This document shows, in pieces, positions 51,553 to 62,178 of a stretch of DNA of 64,000 nucleotides. A program made the position numbers and the translations under genes. Below the pieces are notes generated by a model, which searched no databases, was not told where the DNA came from, and was given only the letters and a program-made list of their open reading frames with translations. Source of the stretch: Erpobdella octoculata (taxonomy: Eukaryota > Annelida > Clitellata > Hirudinida > Erpobdellidae); NCBI GenBank assembly GCA_963978895.1, contig OZ022238.1, positions 46,107,210 to 46,171,209 on the forward strand, read 5' to 3'. How positions within the stretch are numbered: the first letter of the stretch is position 1; each line of letters begins with the position of its first letter.

Positions 51553-51594
51553 GAGGCTGACTGCAGTTTCGGAAAAAATCCATCATCAGAGCCG
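51553..51594 (-). ncRNA. Hammerhead ribozyme-like motif, consensus core
   Basis: On the minus strand: stem I GGCT (51593-51590) with AGCC (51558-51555), core CTGATGA (51589-51583), stem II GGA/TCC with a T loop, core GAA followed by palindrome ACTGCAGT as a very short stem III, then C at the cleavage site. The core is the exact hammerhead consensus. Penelope-like elements are known to carry such minimal hammerheads in their terminal repeats. It lies just 5' of the Penelope-like frame but in antisense to it. Confidence 0.7.
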
Positions 51595-51775
51595 AAAAAC
51601 ACAACTTAAAACAGAAATCAGAACAGAAAATCAATAAACTGACGCAAGCGAATGAAAATAAGCAAACTTCGTAAGGTGAATTAGGCCAATACTCGTGTGT
51701 TGACTTCTACCAATGATCCCATACGACTAAAAATTTTAGAAGCTCTATATATATATATTAAAAATCCGGCCCAGC

Positions 51776-51904
51776 ATGAATATTCAGGATGACCACTTTG
51801 ATCATACTTTGCAGTTGTTTGATCACAGCGACCGACATACCCACTTCACACAAAGACAGAAAGTTCTTGTCGGTCTCCCCACTTCAGGTACAGAGCAGAC
51901 TAAT
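51776..51904 (+). pseudogene. Penelope-like element ORF, N-terminal piece before hAT insertion
   Basis: From ATG at 51776 the frame reads MNIQDDHFDHTLQLFDHSDR to GTEQTN, then is cut by the hAT. The frame resumes at 53769 as VSSSIGYRTRKPKPSLANE, confirming one reading frame once the element and one target copy are set aside. A related segment (EQTNVPLSFDYRTRETKPS) recurs further in, so the N-terminus contains an internal duplication. The function of this part is unknown. Confidence 0.65.
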
Positions 51905-52179
51905 CAGGCCCGTAGCTAGCGGGGGGGCTGTCCCATGGATACCTATCAAAAATTTAAGCCCCCCCACTAAAATTTTAAATAAAATTAAATAAAAATAAAT
52001 AAATAAAGGTAAATTTAAATATAAAATTAATAATAATAATTTGCATGCCTGTAGAATGAATAATTGGTAAAACCCATACCAAAAAAGAGCAAAAGTACAG
52101 ATTAGCACGCTACGTGATTCTGTAATGAGCAATATAGTGTTCATCATAGTGGAATCAGCTTTGTGCTGTTTATTTTAGC

Positions 52180-52644
52180 ATGTTGGATGGTATATTAGCA
52201 GAGTTGATGGAGAGCTTTGTTGATAGTTATTTAAGTTATTCTAAAGGTTTGACTTGTGCAGTGTCTGCCCTTTTACCAACATCAGACAAGTTTTTAGATG
52301 TCAACGACCTTAAACCGTTGACGCAACTGCTAAAACAACACAGGCATGACGATGTTGAAAAATATATTGCAGACGAGGCTCTCATTACAAGTAGGTTTCT
52401 AAAAAACAAATTTCAACCAGGCTACAGTCTCCAGGAAATGATGGATTTTATGCTGGACTATAAAGATGCATTTCCTACTCTAAATTGGCACTATTCAGCT
52501 GCAATGACTCTCGGCATCTCGATTGCCACTTGTAAAAATTCATTTTATTGTCTAACACGAGTACTACAACCACAGAGAAGATCAATGTCCCATGAGAGAA
52601 AAAGCAGACTTGTACTTCTGGCATTTGAAAAAATCGCTCTGTAA
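52180..52644 (+). pseudogene. hAT transposase C-terminal part
   Basis: A 154-residue frame. The last third, FPTLNWHYSAAMTLGISIAT then CKNSFYCLTRVLQPQRRSMS and RLVLLAFEKIAL, matches the hAT C-terminal dimerisation segment (S-T-A-x-C-E-R-x-F-S ... RS-x-M-x-x-x-RL). The catalytic DDE part is missing, so the element is non-autonomous. Confidence 0.75.
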
Positions 52645-52654
52645 AGCAATTGAT

Positions 52655-53325
52655 ATGGATACCTATCAAATACTAAGAATGCAATAAAATAAAATCGGAT
52701 TTAAATAATTGTCTTGACAATGATCAAACCATATTATAATGAAATGGACTTTTTAGTTTAGTTTCTCATTTCAAGTTACAACACATCCATTCATGTTTTA
52801 CACGTGAAAATTGTCACGAGTTTCATAATCAGTGCTTGGACTTAGTCTTACAATATTATAATAACTTTAATCTTACAGTTTTAGAACAGAGAAAGAAGCT
52901 AATTCAGCTTAGCTGACAAACTTTGGCTTTTGATTTTTGAATGACTCTCAATAATTCAAACTATTTTCATAATTTAGTATTTTTTAGTGCTAGTCTGACA
53001 CTGCAATACTATTAACCCCAATATTCTGAACTGATTAATTCAAAGAAACAATTTAAAGCTTACTGTCAAACCACGCAATCTTTTCAACAATATAAGTTTA
53101 ATGATAGACTTGATATATAATCTAATCTTCTATTTAGATTGTTTAGAAACTGATGACAAGTTTTATGGGTAACACGTGAATGGATGTTTAGTAAGTATTA
53201 GTAACTTAAAATGAGAAAGTAAACTAAATAGTACATTTTAATATAATGTGGTTTGATCTTTGTCAAAACAAATGTTTAAATCCAATTTTATTTTATTGAT
53301 TTCTTGGCATTTGATACAGATGTAC
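52655..53325. repeat. Foldback inside the hAT element
   Basis: Imperfect arms of about 170 bp: GCAATAAAATAAAATCGGATT and GATCAAACC (about 52680-52730) recur inverted near 53222-53305, and the CACGTG-flanked inner parts at 52802 and 53174 also pair. It probably is a separate MITE nested in the hAT. Confidence 0.75.
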
Positions 53326-53768
53326 AAGTTTTTATCAAAAATAAAATAAGTAAGTTATTGTATTGTGGACTATAACGGTTGTCTTAATCAATAATTAAAT
53401 TTGGACAATTTGATTCAGTGCTGTCATCCCAGTGGTGTGCCATGCACGCATCAAAAATCAAGATTGTGGATAACAACAAGCATACTGTTATTTGACAAAA
53501 TTGCCTGTGGAAATTGTTAATTTTTGTTATTACGAGCAACATATTGCAACTCTTAGAAAATCTAAAATTAAATAATAGGATATCCAAAATTGGATGCCAT
53601 TTCTTGTCAAATGCTACAAAATGCTTTGGCGAATCTCCTTATCGCGAGGGGTTCGCACCTGCGGCGATCGCGGTCAGGCTTCTTCGGTGCCTTCGTTCGT
53701 CAGTAGCCCCCCTACTAATTTTCATAGCCCCCCACTCACTAAATCCTGCCTACGGGCCTGAGACTAAT

Positions 53769-56700
53769 GTTTCTTCATCAATTGGCTACAGAACAAGAAA
53801 GCCTAAACCTAGTCTCGCTAATGAACATGAAAAAGTACAAACCTCCAACAACGAGATCAATATTGTTCATCCCGTACCTCATGTCGATTTTGCAAACAAC
53901 TCTTGCCCCACTATACAAAAATGTCATCAATCTCGTAAACGATTCCTCTGATCGATTGATTGACGTTGCCAACACTGTTGCCAGATGTAGTCCCGTTTGC
54001 GATCTGATCCTATCGTCTGATGATCTTTCCCAACCTTCTGTCCCCATCTCTACATCCGACAATAGTTCCAAACACGAATTTCAAACATCTAGTTTACTCA
54101 CTCCAAGCAAAGAGCAGACAAACGTTCCTTTATCTTTTGACTACAGAACAAGAGAGACCAAACCTAGTCTCGCTAACGAAAAAGTATCCGATAAATTGTC
54201 TAGACTTTATGGTGACCACTATCTCTTGAAAAACAACGTTCTACACTATGTTAATCTGTCTGATTACTCCTTAAAAAAAGACGAAACTGACTTTCTACAG
54301 CTGGGTTTCAACTGCCACATTGGTAGCCGTTACAATCCTCTCATTAAACAAACCGAACTTGAAATTGTACACGAGCAGATTCTACATTTGGCTGTTAGCC
54401 GCCGTGTAATCGTAAATCCTGGTTTCGAGGCATTTCTTTGTGCTGAAAGCCACTTGCATAGAAATAGAAAACTTTCAACTCTTCCAAAACGTTTCATAGA
54501 AGCTCATAAATCTATTAAAAGTAATCCCGACATCGTTTTAAGAAAATCTGACAAGTCATCTACTTACGTTGTCTTGAATAAAGTCGATTATTTTAATAAA
54601 CTCAATTCTATTCTATCCGATGACACTAAGTTTCGAAAAATCAAACGCGATCCAACTTCTTCAATTAAAAAAGAAGCCAACAGGCTCATTGGACTCGCTA
54701 ATTCTGACTTACAGGATAAAAAGATTTCTCAGATTATTGACGATTATTCCCCAGCTTATCTCTATGGTAACGTCAAACTCCATAAACCCGACCATCCATT
54801 GAGGCCAATCATATCCCAATGTCCTACACCAACTTACCAATTAGCCAAAACGATCAACAAAATAATAACTCCTTATCTTCCTAGTCGCTACTCTTTGAAA
54901 TCAACGAATGACTTTATTGGATTGCTTAGAACTGTTAAAAACGGTGATGGGCTTTTGGCTTCTCTCGACGTTGAAAGTCTGTTCACTAACGTTCCAGTCA
55001 GAAAAACAATCGATATCATCATAGATTGTGTTTACGAAAACCCATCGCTAAAGGCAACTTCTATCAATAAACAAACGTTGAAGAAGATTTTGTCCTTATG
55101 CACCCTTGATACTCCTTTTCGTCATCCTAACGGTGAACTTTATGTTCAATTAGACGGCGTCGCAATGGGCTCACCCCTCGGACCCACGTTCGCTGAATTT
55201 TACATGAGTCACCTCGAAAACAAGGTTTTCAGTACGTTTACAAAACCTTTGTTATATGCTCGTTACGTCGATGATAATGATATTATTGTTCTATGTCAGG
55301 ACGTATCATATCTTGAAAAACTACAACAACAACTACAACTGAACTCCGTTCTAAAGTTCACAACGGAGGTCAGCAATTTTAACAAGCAGTTGGCGTACCT
55401 TGATCTTCTGTTCACGCAAACCGAACACGGTTTTAGATCAACTGTATACACAAAACCAACAAGCGGCGGCGATTGTCTAAGTGGTGATAGTTACTGCCCT
55501 GATCGGTACAAAACCAGTGTAATTACCGGTTATCTAAATCGTGCTTACAACTACTCTGACAATTGGAACGACTTTGATGCTGAACTCAAAAGAATAAAAG
55601 CTCTCCTTATTAACAACAATTTCTCAAATACAATGGTCGACGAAACTATAAAAAAGTTCGTCGCTGGAAAAGTTAATAACTCTGCAACCACAGAGCAATC
55701 TAAGAGGTCATTCCTTCCCATCTTCTATCGTGCTCAAATGCACGACAACTACAAACAGGATGAAAAAGTAATAAGAAATATAATCTATGACAACGTTAAA
55801 GTTTCCAATCCTTCATCCGAAGAGTTAAAACTGCACATCTACTACAAAAACTTGAAAACCCATAACCTGGTTCTGAGAAATAGCCCTATTAACGGCGGCG
55901 TTTTGCAGAGAAAAAACGTCGTCTACAAGTTTACTTGCCCATATGCTCACAATAATCTTGAAACCTACATCGGCCACACTCGGACAACACTCTCTCGCCG
56001 TCTGGCGATGCACACACAGAGTGGGAGTCTACACGCGCATTTTATCAAATTCCACGGCTCTAAACCAAACCAAAAAATGCTTCGCGACAACACCGAGGTT
56101 GTCTCTTACGACCCTGATCCTAATCGTCTCAAAATTAAAGAGGCGTTGATGATCTCTCAGCAACGACCTAGCATAAATATCCATGACGACAAGTTCGGAC
56201 GTACCTTGCTGCTACATTGTGGTGCAGACGGTGACTGTGCTAACGTCTATCCCGTCACTCATAACTCCGCAAGTGAAACGACTTCCCGTGCGGATGAGCC
56301 ACGCCATACTTCGAATGTGTGCGCTCACTCTCATGTTTCAAGAGTCGGTGGTGAGGTGGTTTCTACTTCCTGTGGCGACAGACCAGTCGACCCTGTAATC
56401 ACCACTTGCTTTCCGTCTGCCGACGTTCTTGGCAGCATCGACCAAGATCTGGCCGTATGCAGCGAAAACAATTCCGCTTCTTGTAGTGACCAAGAAGTTG
56501 ACACTCCAATTACCGTTAGCCATCAGACTACAGATGTTCTTAATGAAGTTAAAGAAGTTCAGATGGCCACCGGCGAAAACAATTCCGTTTCTTTTGGTGA
56601 CCCAGAAGAAGACACTCTAATCGCCATTTGTCCTCTGACTCCGATAACCGATGTTCTTAACAATGTTCATCTGGTTTCATCGGCGAGCGGTGAGGACAAC

Positions 56701-56967
56701 TTTATTTCTCGTGGCAACCAAGGAGTCGGCCCTCTTACTCCTGCTCACCTTCCGATCGCCGACGTCGTCGGCAATGATGGCCAGGGCCTGTGTCCTGTCT
56801 ATGGATCCCCATCACGTGATAACCCCAGTCTGGAAAGTGTGCGTAGCCGCGGCGTTGGTGACTTGTCGGACGACCGTCTTCCAGTGGAGTCCGTGTCTTC
56901 TTTCCAGCTATTTGCTCGACTCGTCAACAACGTTAATATAACAATACGACGCGGTAGACGTACCTAG
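53769..56967 (+). CDS. Penelope-like element: reverse transcriptase and GIY-YIG endonuclease
   Basis: The long frame (ATG at 53767, 1066 codons) carries, from about residue 345, PIISQCPTPTYQLAK, LLASLDVESLFTNVPV, GVAMGSPLGPTFAEFYMSHL, catalytic YVDD (about residue 500) and YLDLLFTQTEHGF: the Penelope-type RT, related to telomerase. From about residue 718 KFTCPYAHNNLETYIGHTRT and LSRRLAMH give the GIY-YIG endonuclease. Residues about 861-1015 form four degenerate 37-39 residue repeats around SxSxGDxxxDTxI ... DVLNxV, ending in a basic tail; this extension is unusual. The first part of the frame (to about 53940) is out of register: the authentic frame from 53769 stops at 53951, so one frameshift lies near 53860-53950. 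The hAT insertion upstream also disrupts it. Confidence 0.93.
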
Positions 56968-57242
56968 CCTGATTGCGCGCACCTGACAACAATTACCTAG
57001 CGCATAGTTGCGTAAATACCTGCGCTGCGGCCACTATCGCCATGTTTTCGTTTTGTTTACAATTATTTTCCGCTTCGGTTTTTACTAATCTTGTACGTTA
57101 GTTACCTACCTTTTATATCTTGCTTTCCACCTTCCATACGTTGTTTTTCTGTTTCAGTTTTCATTAATGTTTATTCTCGTCGTTTTATAGTTTCATTCTA
57201 TTTTCGCATTATAGTAAATACATTTTAACTTCGTAATTTAAA

Positions 57243-57284
57243 GGGCTCCGAAGATGCTTTTCTGCGAAACCGATCGGTCAGCCC
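57243..57284 (+). ncRNA. Hammerhead-like motif in PLE 3' region
   Basis: Stem I GGGCT (57243-57247) with AGCCC (57280-57284), core CCGAAGA (CUGANGA with one change), short stem II GC/GC, core GAA, palindrome ACCGATCGGT as stem III, then C. Architecture equals that at 51553-51594 but on the sense strand; the U to C change in the core predicts poor or no cleavage. Confidence 0.6.
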
Positions 57285-57320
57285 TCGTTTTTAATAAATC
57301 TATTTAAAAAGCGGAGTTAT

Positions 57321-57402
57321 CATGAATTCAAGAGATTTTGAAAGCTTGGCGAAAAAACTTATCAACGCAAAGTGGTCTATCATTTTTAACAGAGCATGCC
57401 TA

Positions 57403-57403
<1 letters not shown>
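57321..57403 (+). pseudogene. Possible start of a second tandem PLE copy
   Basis: Right after the 3' region, ATG at 57321 reads MNSRDFESLAKKLINAKWSI then IFNRACLK, and the frame dissolves into a TA repeat. The pattern resembles the conserved N-terminal helix region of Penelope proteins. PLEs are often tandem, so a truncated second copy is plausible, but the match is short. Confidence 0.25.

Positions 57404-57404
<1 letters not shown>

Positions 57405-57475
<71 letters not shown>
57405..57475 (+). repeat. (TA)n microsatellite
   Basis: About 35 TA units at the left edge of a dispersed repeat that ends in another AT stretch. Confidence 0.98.
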
Positions 57476-57479
<4 letters not shown>

Positions 57480-57675
57480 CCCGCTTGTTCACCCGCTCCG
57501 CTCCGCTCATTTTGTGACGGATTTCAAATTTTTTTTTCTATATTTGATTCCCCTTGACTCTCAAGGTTGTGTGAAAATTTCATTACGATCGGATGAATGG
57601 TGTAGCAATGCATAAAGGACATGAATATATATATATATACATATATACAAACATTCATTTTTATATATATAGATA
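57476..57675 (+). mobile_element. Dispersed repeat (LINE 3' end or SINE), copy 1
   Basis: Starts GTTCCCGCTTGTTCACCCGC and continues with GTGTGAAAATTTCATTACGA TCGGATGAATGG to an ACATATATACAAACATTC tail and ATATATAGAT. The second copy is at 63069-63278. The ending resembles RTE-type LINE 3' ends. No coding part is seen. Confidence 0.7.
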
Positions 57676-57993
57676 CGTTAGTAAATTAAAAATTTAAACC
57701 CTATAAAAAATTTAATTAAATTTGTTTATATATAAATTTTTTTTATGGTTATCAAATGTCATTTTGTTTTTGTTAACTATTTTTATAATAACCGGCGCCG
57801 TATTTTAAAACTTCCGTCATTTTTGACGGGCTATCTCTAGTTTGATTTTAAAATAACTGCTACTCAAAAACTGTAAGTGCTACAGATGTGAAAATTAGTA
57901 TTTTGAGGTTTTGTGCAGGTTAAAAGTAGATGAGTTCAGTTTATCACCGGACGTACGGGCCAAGCCGTTATTACCAATGCTTTTATTAACTCG

Positions 57994-58102
57994 TCGCTCT
58001 GTTTCTCTGTCTGTTTCTCTGTCTGTTTCTCTGTCTGTTTCTCTGTCTGTTTCTCTGTCTGTTTCTCTGTCTGTTTCTCTGTCTGTTTCTCTGTCTGTTT
58101 CA
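57994..58102 (+). repeat. 12-bp tandem repeat
   Basis: About nine units of CTGTTTCTCTGT. A shorter version recurs at 58498-58540 in a second copy of the same repeat family. Confidence 0.97.
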
Positions 58103-58230
58103 AATCTTGCAATCAATTTTTGAGTCACTTCCTGATGATAGATTTTTTTCAAATTTTGCATACATGCTCAAGATAGAAGACAATGCAATATTCAATTATT
58201 AGTTTTACAATAAGTCAATTTATTGAGTTA
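58103..58230 (+). repeat. Dispersed repeat, matches MITE interior
   Basis: TCAATTTTTGAGTCACTTCC to AATAAGTCAATTTATTGAGT matches 45155-45275 and 58545-58660. Confidence 0.85.
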
Positions 58231-58233
58231 ATT

Positions 58234-58326
58234 TTCTTGAGGATTTTATCGAGGGGTTTCTTGAGGGTTTTCTTGAGGGTTTTCTTGGGGGTTTTCTTGA
58301 GGGTTTTCTTGAGGGTTTTCTTGACC
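58234..58326 (+). repeat. Short tandem repeat of GGGTTTTCTTGA
   Basis: Six to seven units of TTCTTGAGGGTTT, period 13, with one GGGG variant. Confidence 0.9.
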
Positions 58327-58544
58327 ACAAAACGCTAACCGACTGGCAGACTATTTTACCAAGTTAACACGAACCACACTCACTGACCGCGATTCTCAAG
58401 CGTGTACGAAATTTTCATGAAAATAGTTGAGATATTTAAATTCGATGCTTTTTGATGATATTTTTATTATTATTACCAATGCTTTTATTAACTCGTCGTC
58501 TCTGTTTCTCTGTCTGTCTGTTTGTTTCTCTGTCTGTTTCAAAT

Positions 58545-58828
58545 CTTGCAATCAATTTTTGAGTCACTTCCTAATGATAGATTTTTTCAAATTTTGCATA
58601 CATGCTTAAAATAGAAGACAATGCAATATTCAATTATTAGTTTTACAATAAGTCAATAAATTTAGATAATTTTAATTAATTTCGATATTTTGATATAATT
58701 AAGATATTTCGACTTTAACATAAAATAAAAGAGTAATATAATAAAAAATTGATTGCAAAATTTGTGTTTTAATTACATATAAAAGCATTGGTTTTAAAAA
58801 TTCGTTTTTAATTTACTTGTTTTAGGGC
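58545..58828 (+). repeat. Dispersed repeat, second local copy
   Basis: Extends the match to 45155-45438 up to TTTTTAATTTACTTGTT, where the inverted end of that MITE begins; here the right end breaks off into the GGGCC-rich block. Confidence 0.85.
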
Positions 58829-59186
58829 ATTCATACGGCCCAGCCCAAACCTTAAATTAAGGTGGGACGGGCCGAGATTTTTAATCAAGTATATAGACAT
58901 TTTTGTGATTTTAGGGTGTTCAGACGGGCCGGGCTAAACCTGAAATCAAGGTGGGACGAGCCGAAGTTTTTCATCAAGTATATAGAACTTCTAGGCCTGT
59001 AAAAACGGGCCGGGCCCATATTAGACGGGCCGTGCCGCGCCAGGAGTTTTGGTTTTTGAAACGGGCTGGGCCAAGTTGTCGACGGGCCGACAACTAAAAA
59101 ATTGATCCATGCAGTACTCTACTATGTATGCACGGTTCAAATTGTCTAATTTCATGCGAGCGAAGCCGCTACGGGCACTGCTAGTA
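58829..59186 (+). mobile_element. GGGCC-rich block ending in CTAG
   Basis: Two units of about 85-90 bp (GGTGGGACGGGCCGAGATTT ... ATCAAGTATATAGA) are followed by ACGGGCCGGGC and GACGGGCCG motifs, standing out from the AT-rich surroundings. It ends GCGAGCGAAGCCGCTACGGG CACTGCTAG before T, as Helitron 3' ends do. No coding frame. Confidence 0.45.
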
Positions 59187-59313
59187 TAATATAAAAGCAT
59201 TTTTATTTTTTTTAATTGTTTTATTAGTTTTCAGTTTAATAAAATTGAATTAACTTTTTATTTTATTACTCGTTCATTGTTAAACAAATGCCTTTGGAAC
59301 AAAAATTTTTTTG

Positions 59314-60933
59314 TTAAACTATCAACTTTAATTTTGCATGTTTTGCGAAAATTTCTTCTACTTTTTGTTTGTCTTTTGAATTTCTCTGAATGATTTCCAA
59401 AATACGATCTGCACAAGGAATAATACACCCTGTAAAGTCAAAATATTTATTGAAAGCTTCTATCAGGTGATCTGCTAGCATCGAATTGTTGAAAAATTTT
59501 CTATCGTAATAGGAAAGAAGTTTTGGAATCCAATTGAGGTTTAACAATAACTCACGCCATATGGAATCTGAAAGAGGTTCTGAGATCAATCCGGCTACTC
59601 GATGACGAGTGTATTTTGCTTCGTAAACAAATATCTTTAAAAAAAATCTGATGTTTCTGTCCAAGATGCCACCTGCCACTAAACAGCAGAACGTCTTGGC
59701 AGTCTCCTTACTCAATAAAGAATTGCTGCCATGATTATAAAATCCATCACGAAGGTAATCAAGTATGACAGATTGTTTTTCTTTCATGCTTGAATGATTG
59801 TTTTTATTTTTAGCAAGTCGACGCAGATGTTTAAGACTCAATCTGTACAGGTTCTTTTTTGCGAGATTGTTCTTCATTGAAACTACAATTCCGTCAAAAT
59901 TGTCGTAGGTTCCCACCATTTTGGAATTTAAGTTTTTCCAGTGTTTCAAAACATTAGATTGATCAAAACACAGTCCCAAATATTGGAATCGTCTTTTGTG
60001 GAACCATGCAATGGGTGTTTTGTAGTATCCCTGCCAATGACTTAAATCAAGATGTATTAAACGAGGTAAATTATCAATCAATTCGTATATCAGTGGTAGT
60101 TCTGAATTAGTTATCATTCGACAACATTCATTATCGCTTAAATCAAGCTGTTCCAGTTTTGAATGACCAGAAATTGCTGTGACCAAATTTGCTAAAGAAC
60201 CACCTGTCATATTGAACAGAGCCAAAGTTTCAAGGTTACAAGATGCTTTCAACATTTGATAAAAACTGGAGGTAAAAACACAGCAAGATATGCTCAAAAC
60301 TTTAAGGTTTTTTTTGTGAAAACAACAGCCTAAAAATTCAGTTAAATCGTATACGTCATCATAATCTCTTAGCTGGTGTTGACAGTCCGTAGAAACGCAA
60401 CGCAACGTAAGTATTTGTAAATTCCAACAAGACCAGCCTCTAGGATCGTCTGGTACTAGTTCTTCGCGGAAATAATTTCCATGGTCATAACAATTTATGT
60501 CCAAACATAACTCTACCAAGTTGTAATATAGAGGTGCACTATAGTAAAAAGATAAAAAAAAGTCTTTTGGAGATGATACAAAATTTTCCCCTATTTTGTG
60601 CTCAAAAGAAATAAATATTTTTTTAAACTTAATGGTGCGGACCATTGAATATAAAATATTAAGAAGTTTTTCAAAAGAAAATTCTTTGAGTATTAGTTCT
60701 TGTTGGTTGTTATTATTAACCAATAATGGTAAGAGATGCCATTGATATATCTCACCGAAACTTTGGCTTCTTGAAATCACTGCTTGAAGAATGTGATTCG
60801 GTAGATTTGAACTTTCTTTCAGTACCAATTTAGGTAATCGTTTGTTATCAAAGAATGTTTCTCTAAAATTGAATAAAACAAAATCTATAGACGAGAGCTT
60901 TAACGAAAGCGGCTGGTATGTGTAACGGGACAT
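59314..60933 (-). CDS. Leucine-rich-repeat protein, possibly ZYG11/ZER1-like
   Basis: Single-exon frame of 539 residues with clear start (ATG at 60933) and stop. LRR-type segments at about residues 160-320 (WNLQILTLRCVS, KNLKVLSISCCVF, CNLETLALFNMTG, SKLEQLDLSDNECC, PRLIHLDLSHWQG) are followed by RRFQYLGLCFDQS and a helical region to the end. An LRR block closed by F-x-x-LGL, then a helical ARM-like stretch, is the layout of ZYG11/ZER1, substrate receptors of CUL2 ubiquitin ligases; the C-terminal ARM part is shorter here. No F-box is seen. The similarity is by layout only, so the function is tentative. It is intact, rich in Asn/Lys like the local DNA, and surrounded by repeats. Confidence 0.7.
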   Translation of the reverse strand: MSRYTYQPLSLKLSSIDFVLFNFRETFFDNKRLPKLVLKESSNLPNHILQAVISRSQSFGEIYQWHLLPLLVNNNNQQELILKEFSFEKLLNILYSMVRTIKFKKIFISFEHKIGENFVSSPKDFFLSFYYSAPLYYNLVELCLDINCYDHGNYFREELVPDDPRGWSCWNLQILTLRCVSTDCQHQLRDYDDVYDLTEFLGCCFHKKNLKVLSISCCVFTSSFYQMLKASCNLETLALFNMTGGSLANLVTAISGHSKLEQLDLSDNECCRMITNSELPLIYELIDNLPRLIHLDLSHWQGYYKTPIAWFHKRRFQYLGLCFDQSNVLKHWKNLNSKMVGTYDNFDGIVVSMKNNLAKKNLYRLSLKHLRRLAKNKNNHSSMKEKQSVILDYLRDGFYNHGSNSLLSKETAKTFCCLVAGGILDRNIRFFLKIFVYEAKYTRHRVAGLISEPLSDSIWRELLLNLNWIPKLLSYYDRKFFNNSMLADHLIEAFNKYFDFTGCIIPCADRILEIIQRNSKDKQKVEEIFAKHAKLKLIV

Positions 60934-61076
60934 TTTTACACAAATATAAATATTCCAATACTATTACAAGTTAATTTTATTTTAAAAGCAATTTTGTTTT
61001 ATGAGCTTCTTTACAAGAAATACAACATTTATCACCAAAAGTAAATTATATATCTGTGAATTTAATTCAGTGATAT

Positions 61077-61560
<484 letters not shown>

Positions 61561-62178
61561 TATATTTTCTTCCCAGGTTATGACATTTCCTCCCATCTGA
61601 AAAATGAAAATAAATAAAATAATGCAGTAGTATGAATTTGTTGTTTTGCAAGAGTTTCTTTCATGTTAAGGTGCAGGAGCTGAGGCTCTCAAAAGTTTAT
61701 AAAGAGAAAAAATGCGTTAAGCATTTTTGCCGAATGTTGGATGCCCTTGTTTAACTGCCGGTGAACGAAGTAGCCAGTGTGATGCTAACTCTAACCCTAA
61801 CCCTAACCCAAATCCTAGCCCTAACTATAACCATAATAAGCGATGTTATGTTCTAGTGCATCAGTACATCTATCACGTTTTATTTAAATATCTTTTATTT
61901 CTTTAAATTGGCATTTTTACATCGGAAGATTATTTGGGATCTAATGTATCAAATTTGCAGACACTAAAGGATTGAATTCAACTGCGCGCGTTCATAAAAT
62001 ATATCTTCGCTTCCTAACAGCGCAGCCTTTGAACGTTTATTTAGTATTGCTGGCATGATATTGACGCCACGGAGATGCAAAATGGCTGACACTTTGTTTA
62101 ATCTTATGGTATTTTTGAAGAGCCGTTTCAGTGTTAACAATTTTTCTACATCTTTGTGATTCAAGTTTTATGTATGAA
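61561..62178. other. No gene recognised; short telomere-like tract inside
   Basis: AT-rich spacer. The only notable feature is the CCCTAA tract at 61785-61833. Confidence 0.5.
61785..61833 (+). repeat. Interstitial telomere-like CCCTAA tract
   Basis: Three exact CTAACC-phase units (CTAACCCTAACCCTAACCC) with degenerate units on both sides (CTAACT, CCTAGCCCTAACTATAACC). Short enough to be chance or a healed break. Confidence 0.7.

Larger units (their letters stand above)
51905..53760 (+). mobile_element. hAT element inserted in Penelope-like ORF
   Basis: The ends are CAGGCCCGTAG and CTACGGGCCTG, with an exact 8-bp target duplication AGACTAAT at 51897-51904 and 53761-53768. Subterminal runs of G (left) and C (right) follow. 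It is 1856 bp with a partial transposase frame and a nested foldback. The end sequence is that of the TTF/zf-MYM-type hAT group. Confidence 0.95.

Noticed and set aside
53384..54071. Minus-strand frames opposite the Penelope ORF
   Set aside because: Shadows of the plus-strand coding sequence without domain content.
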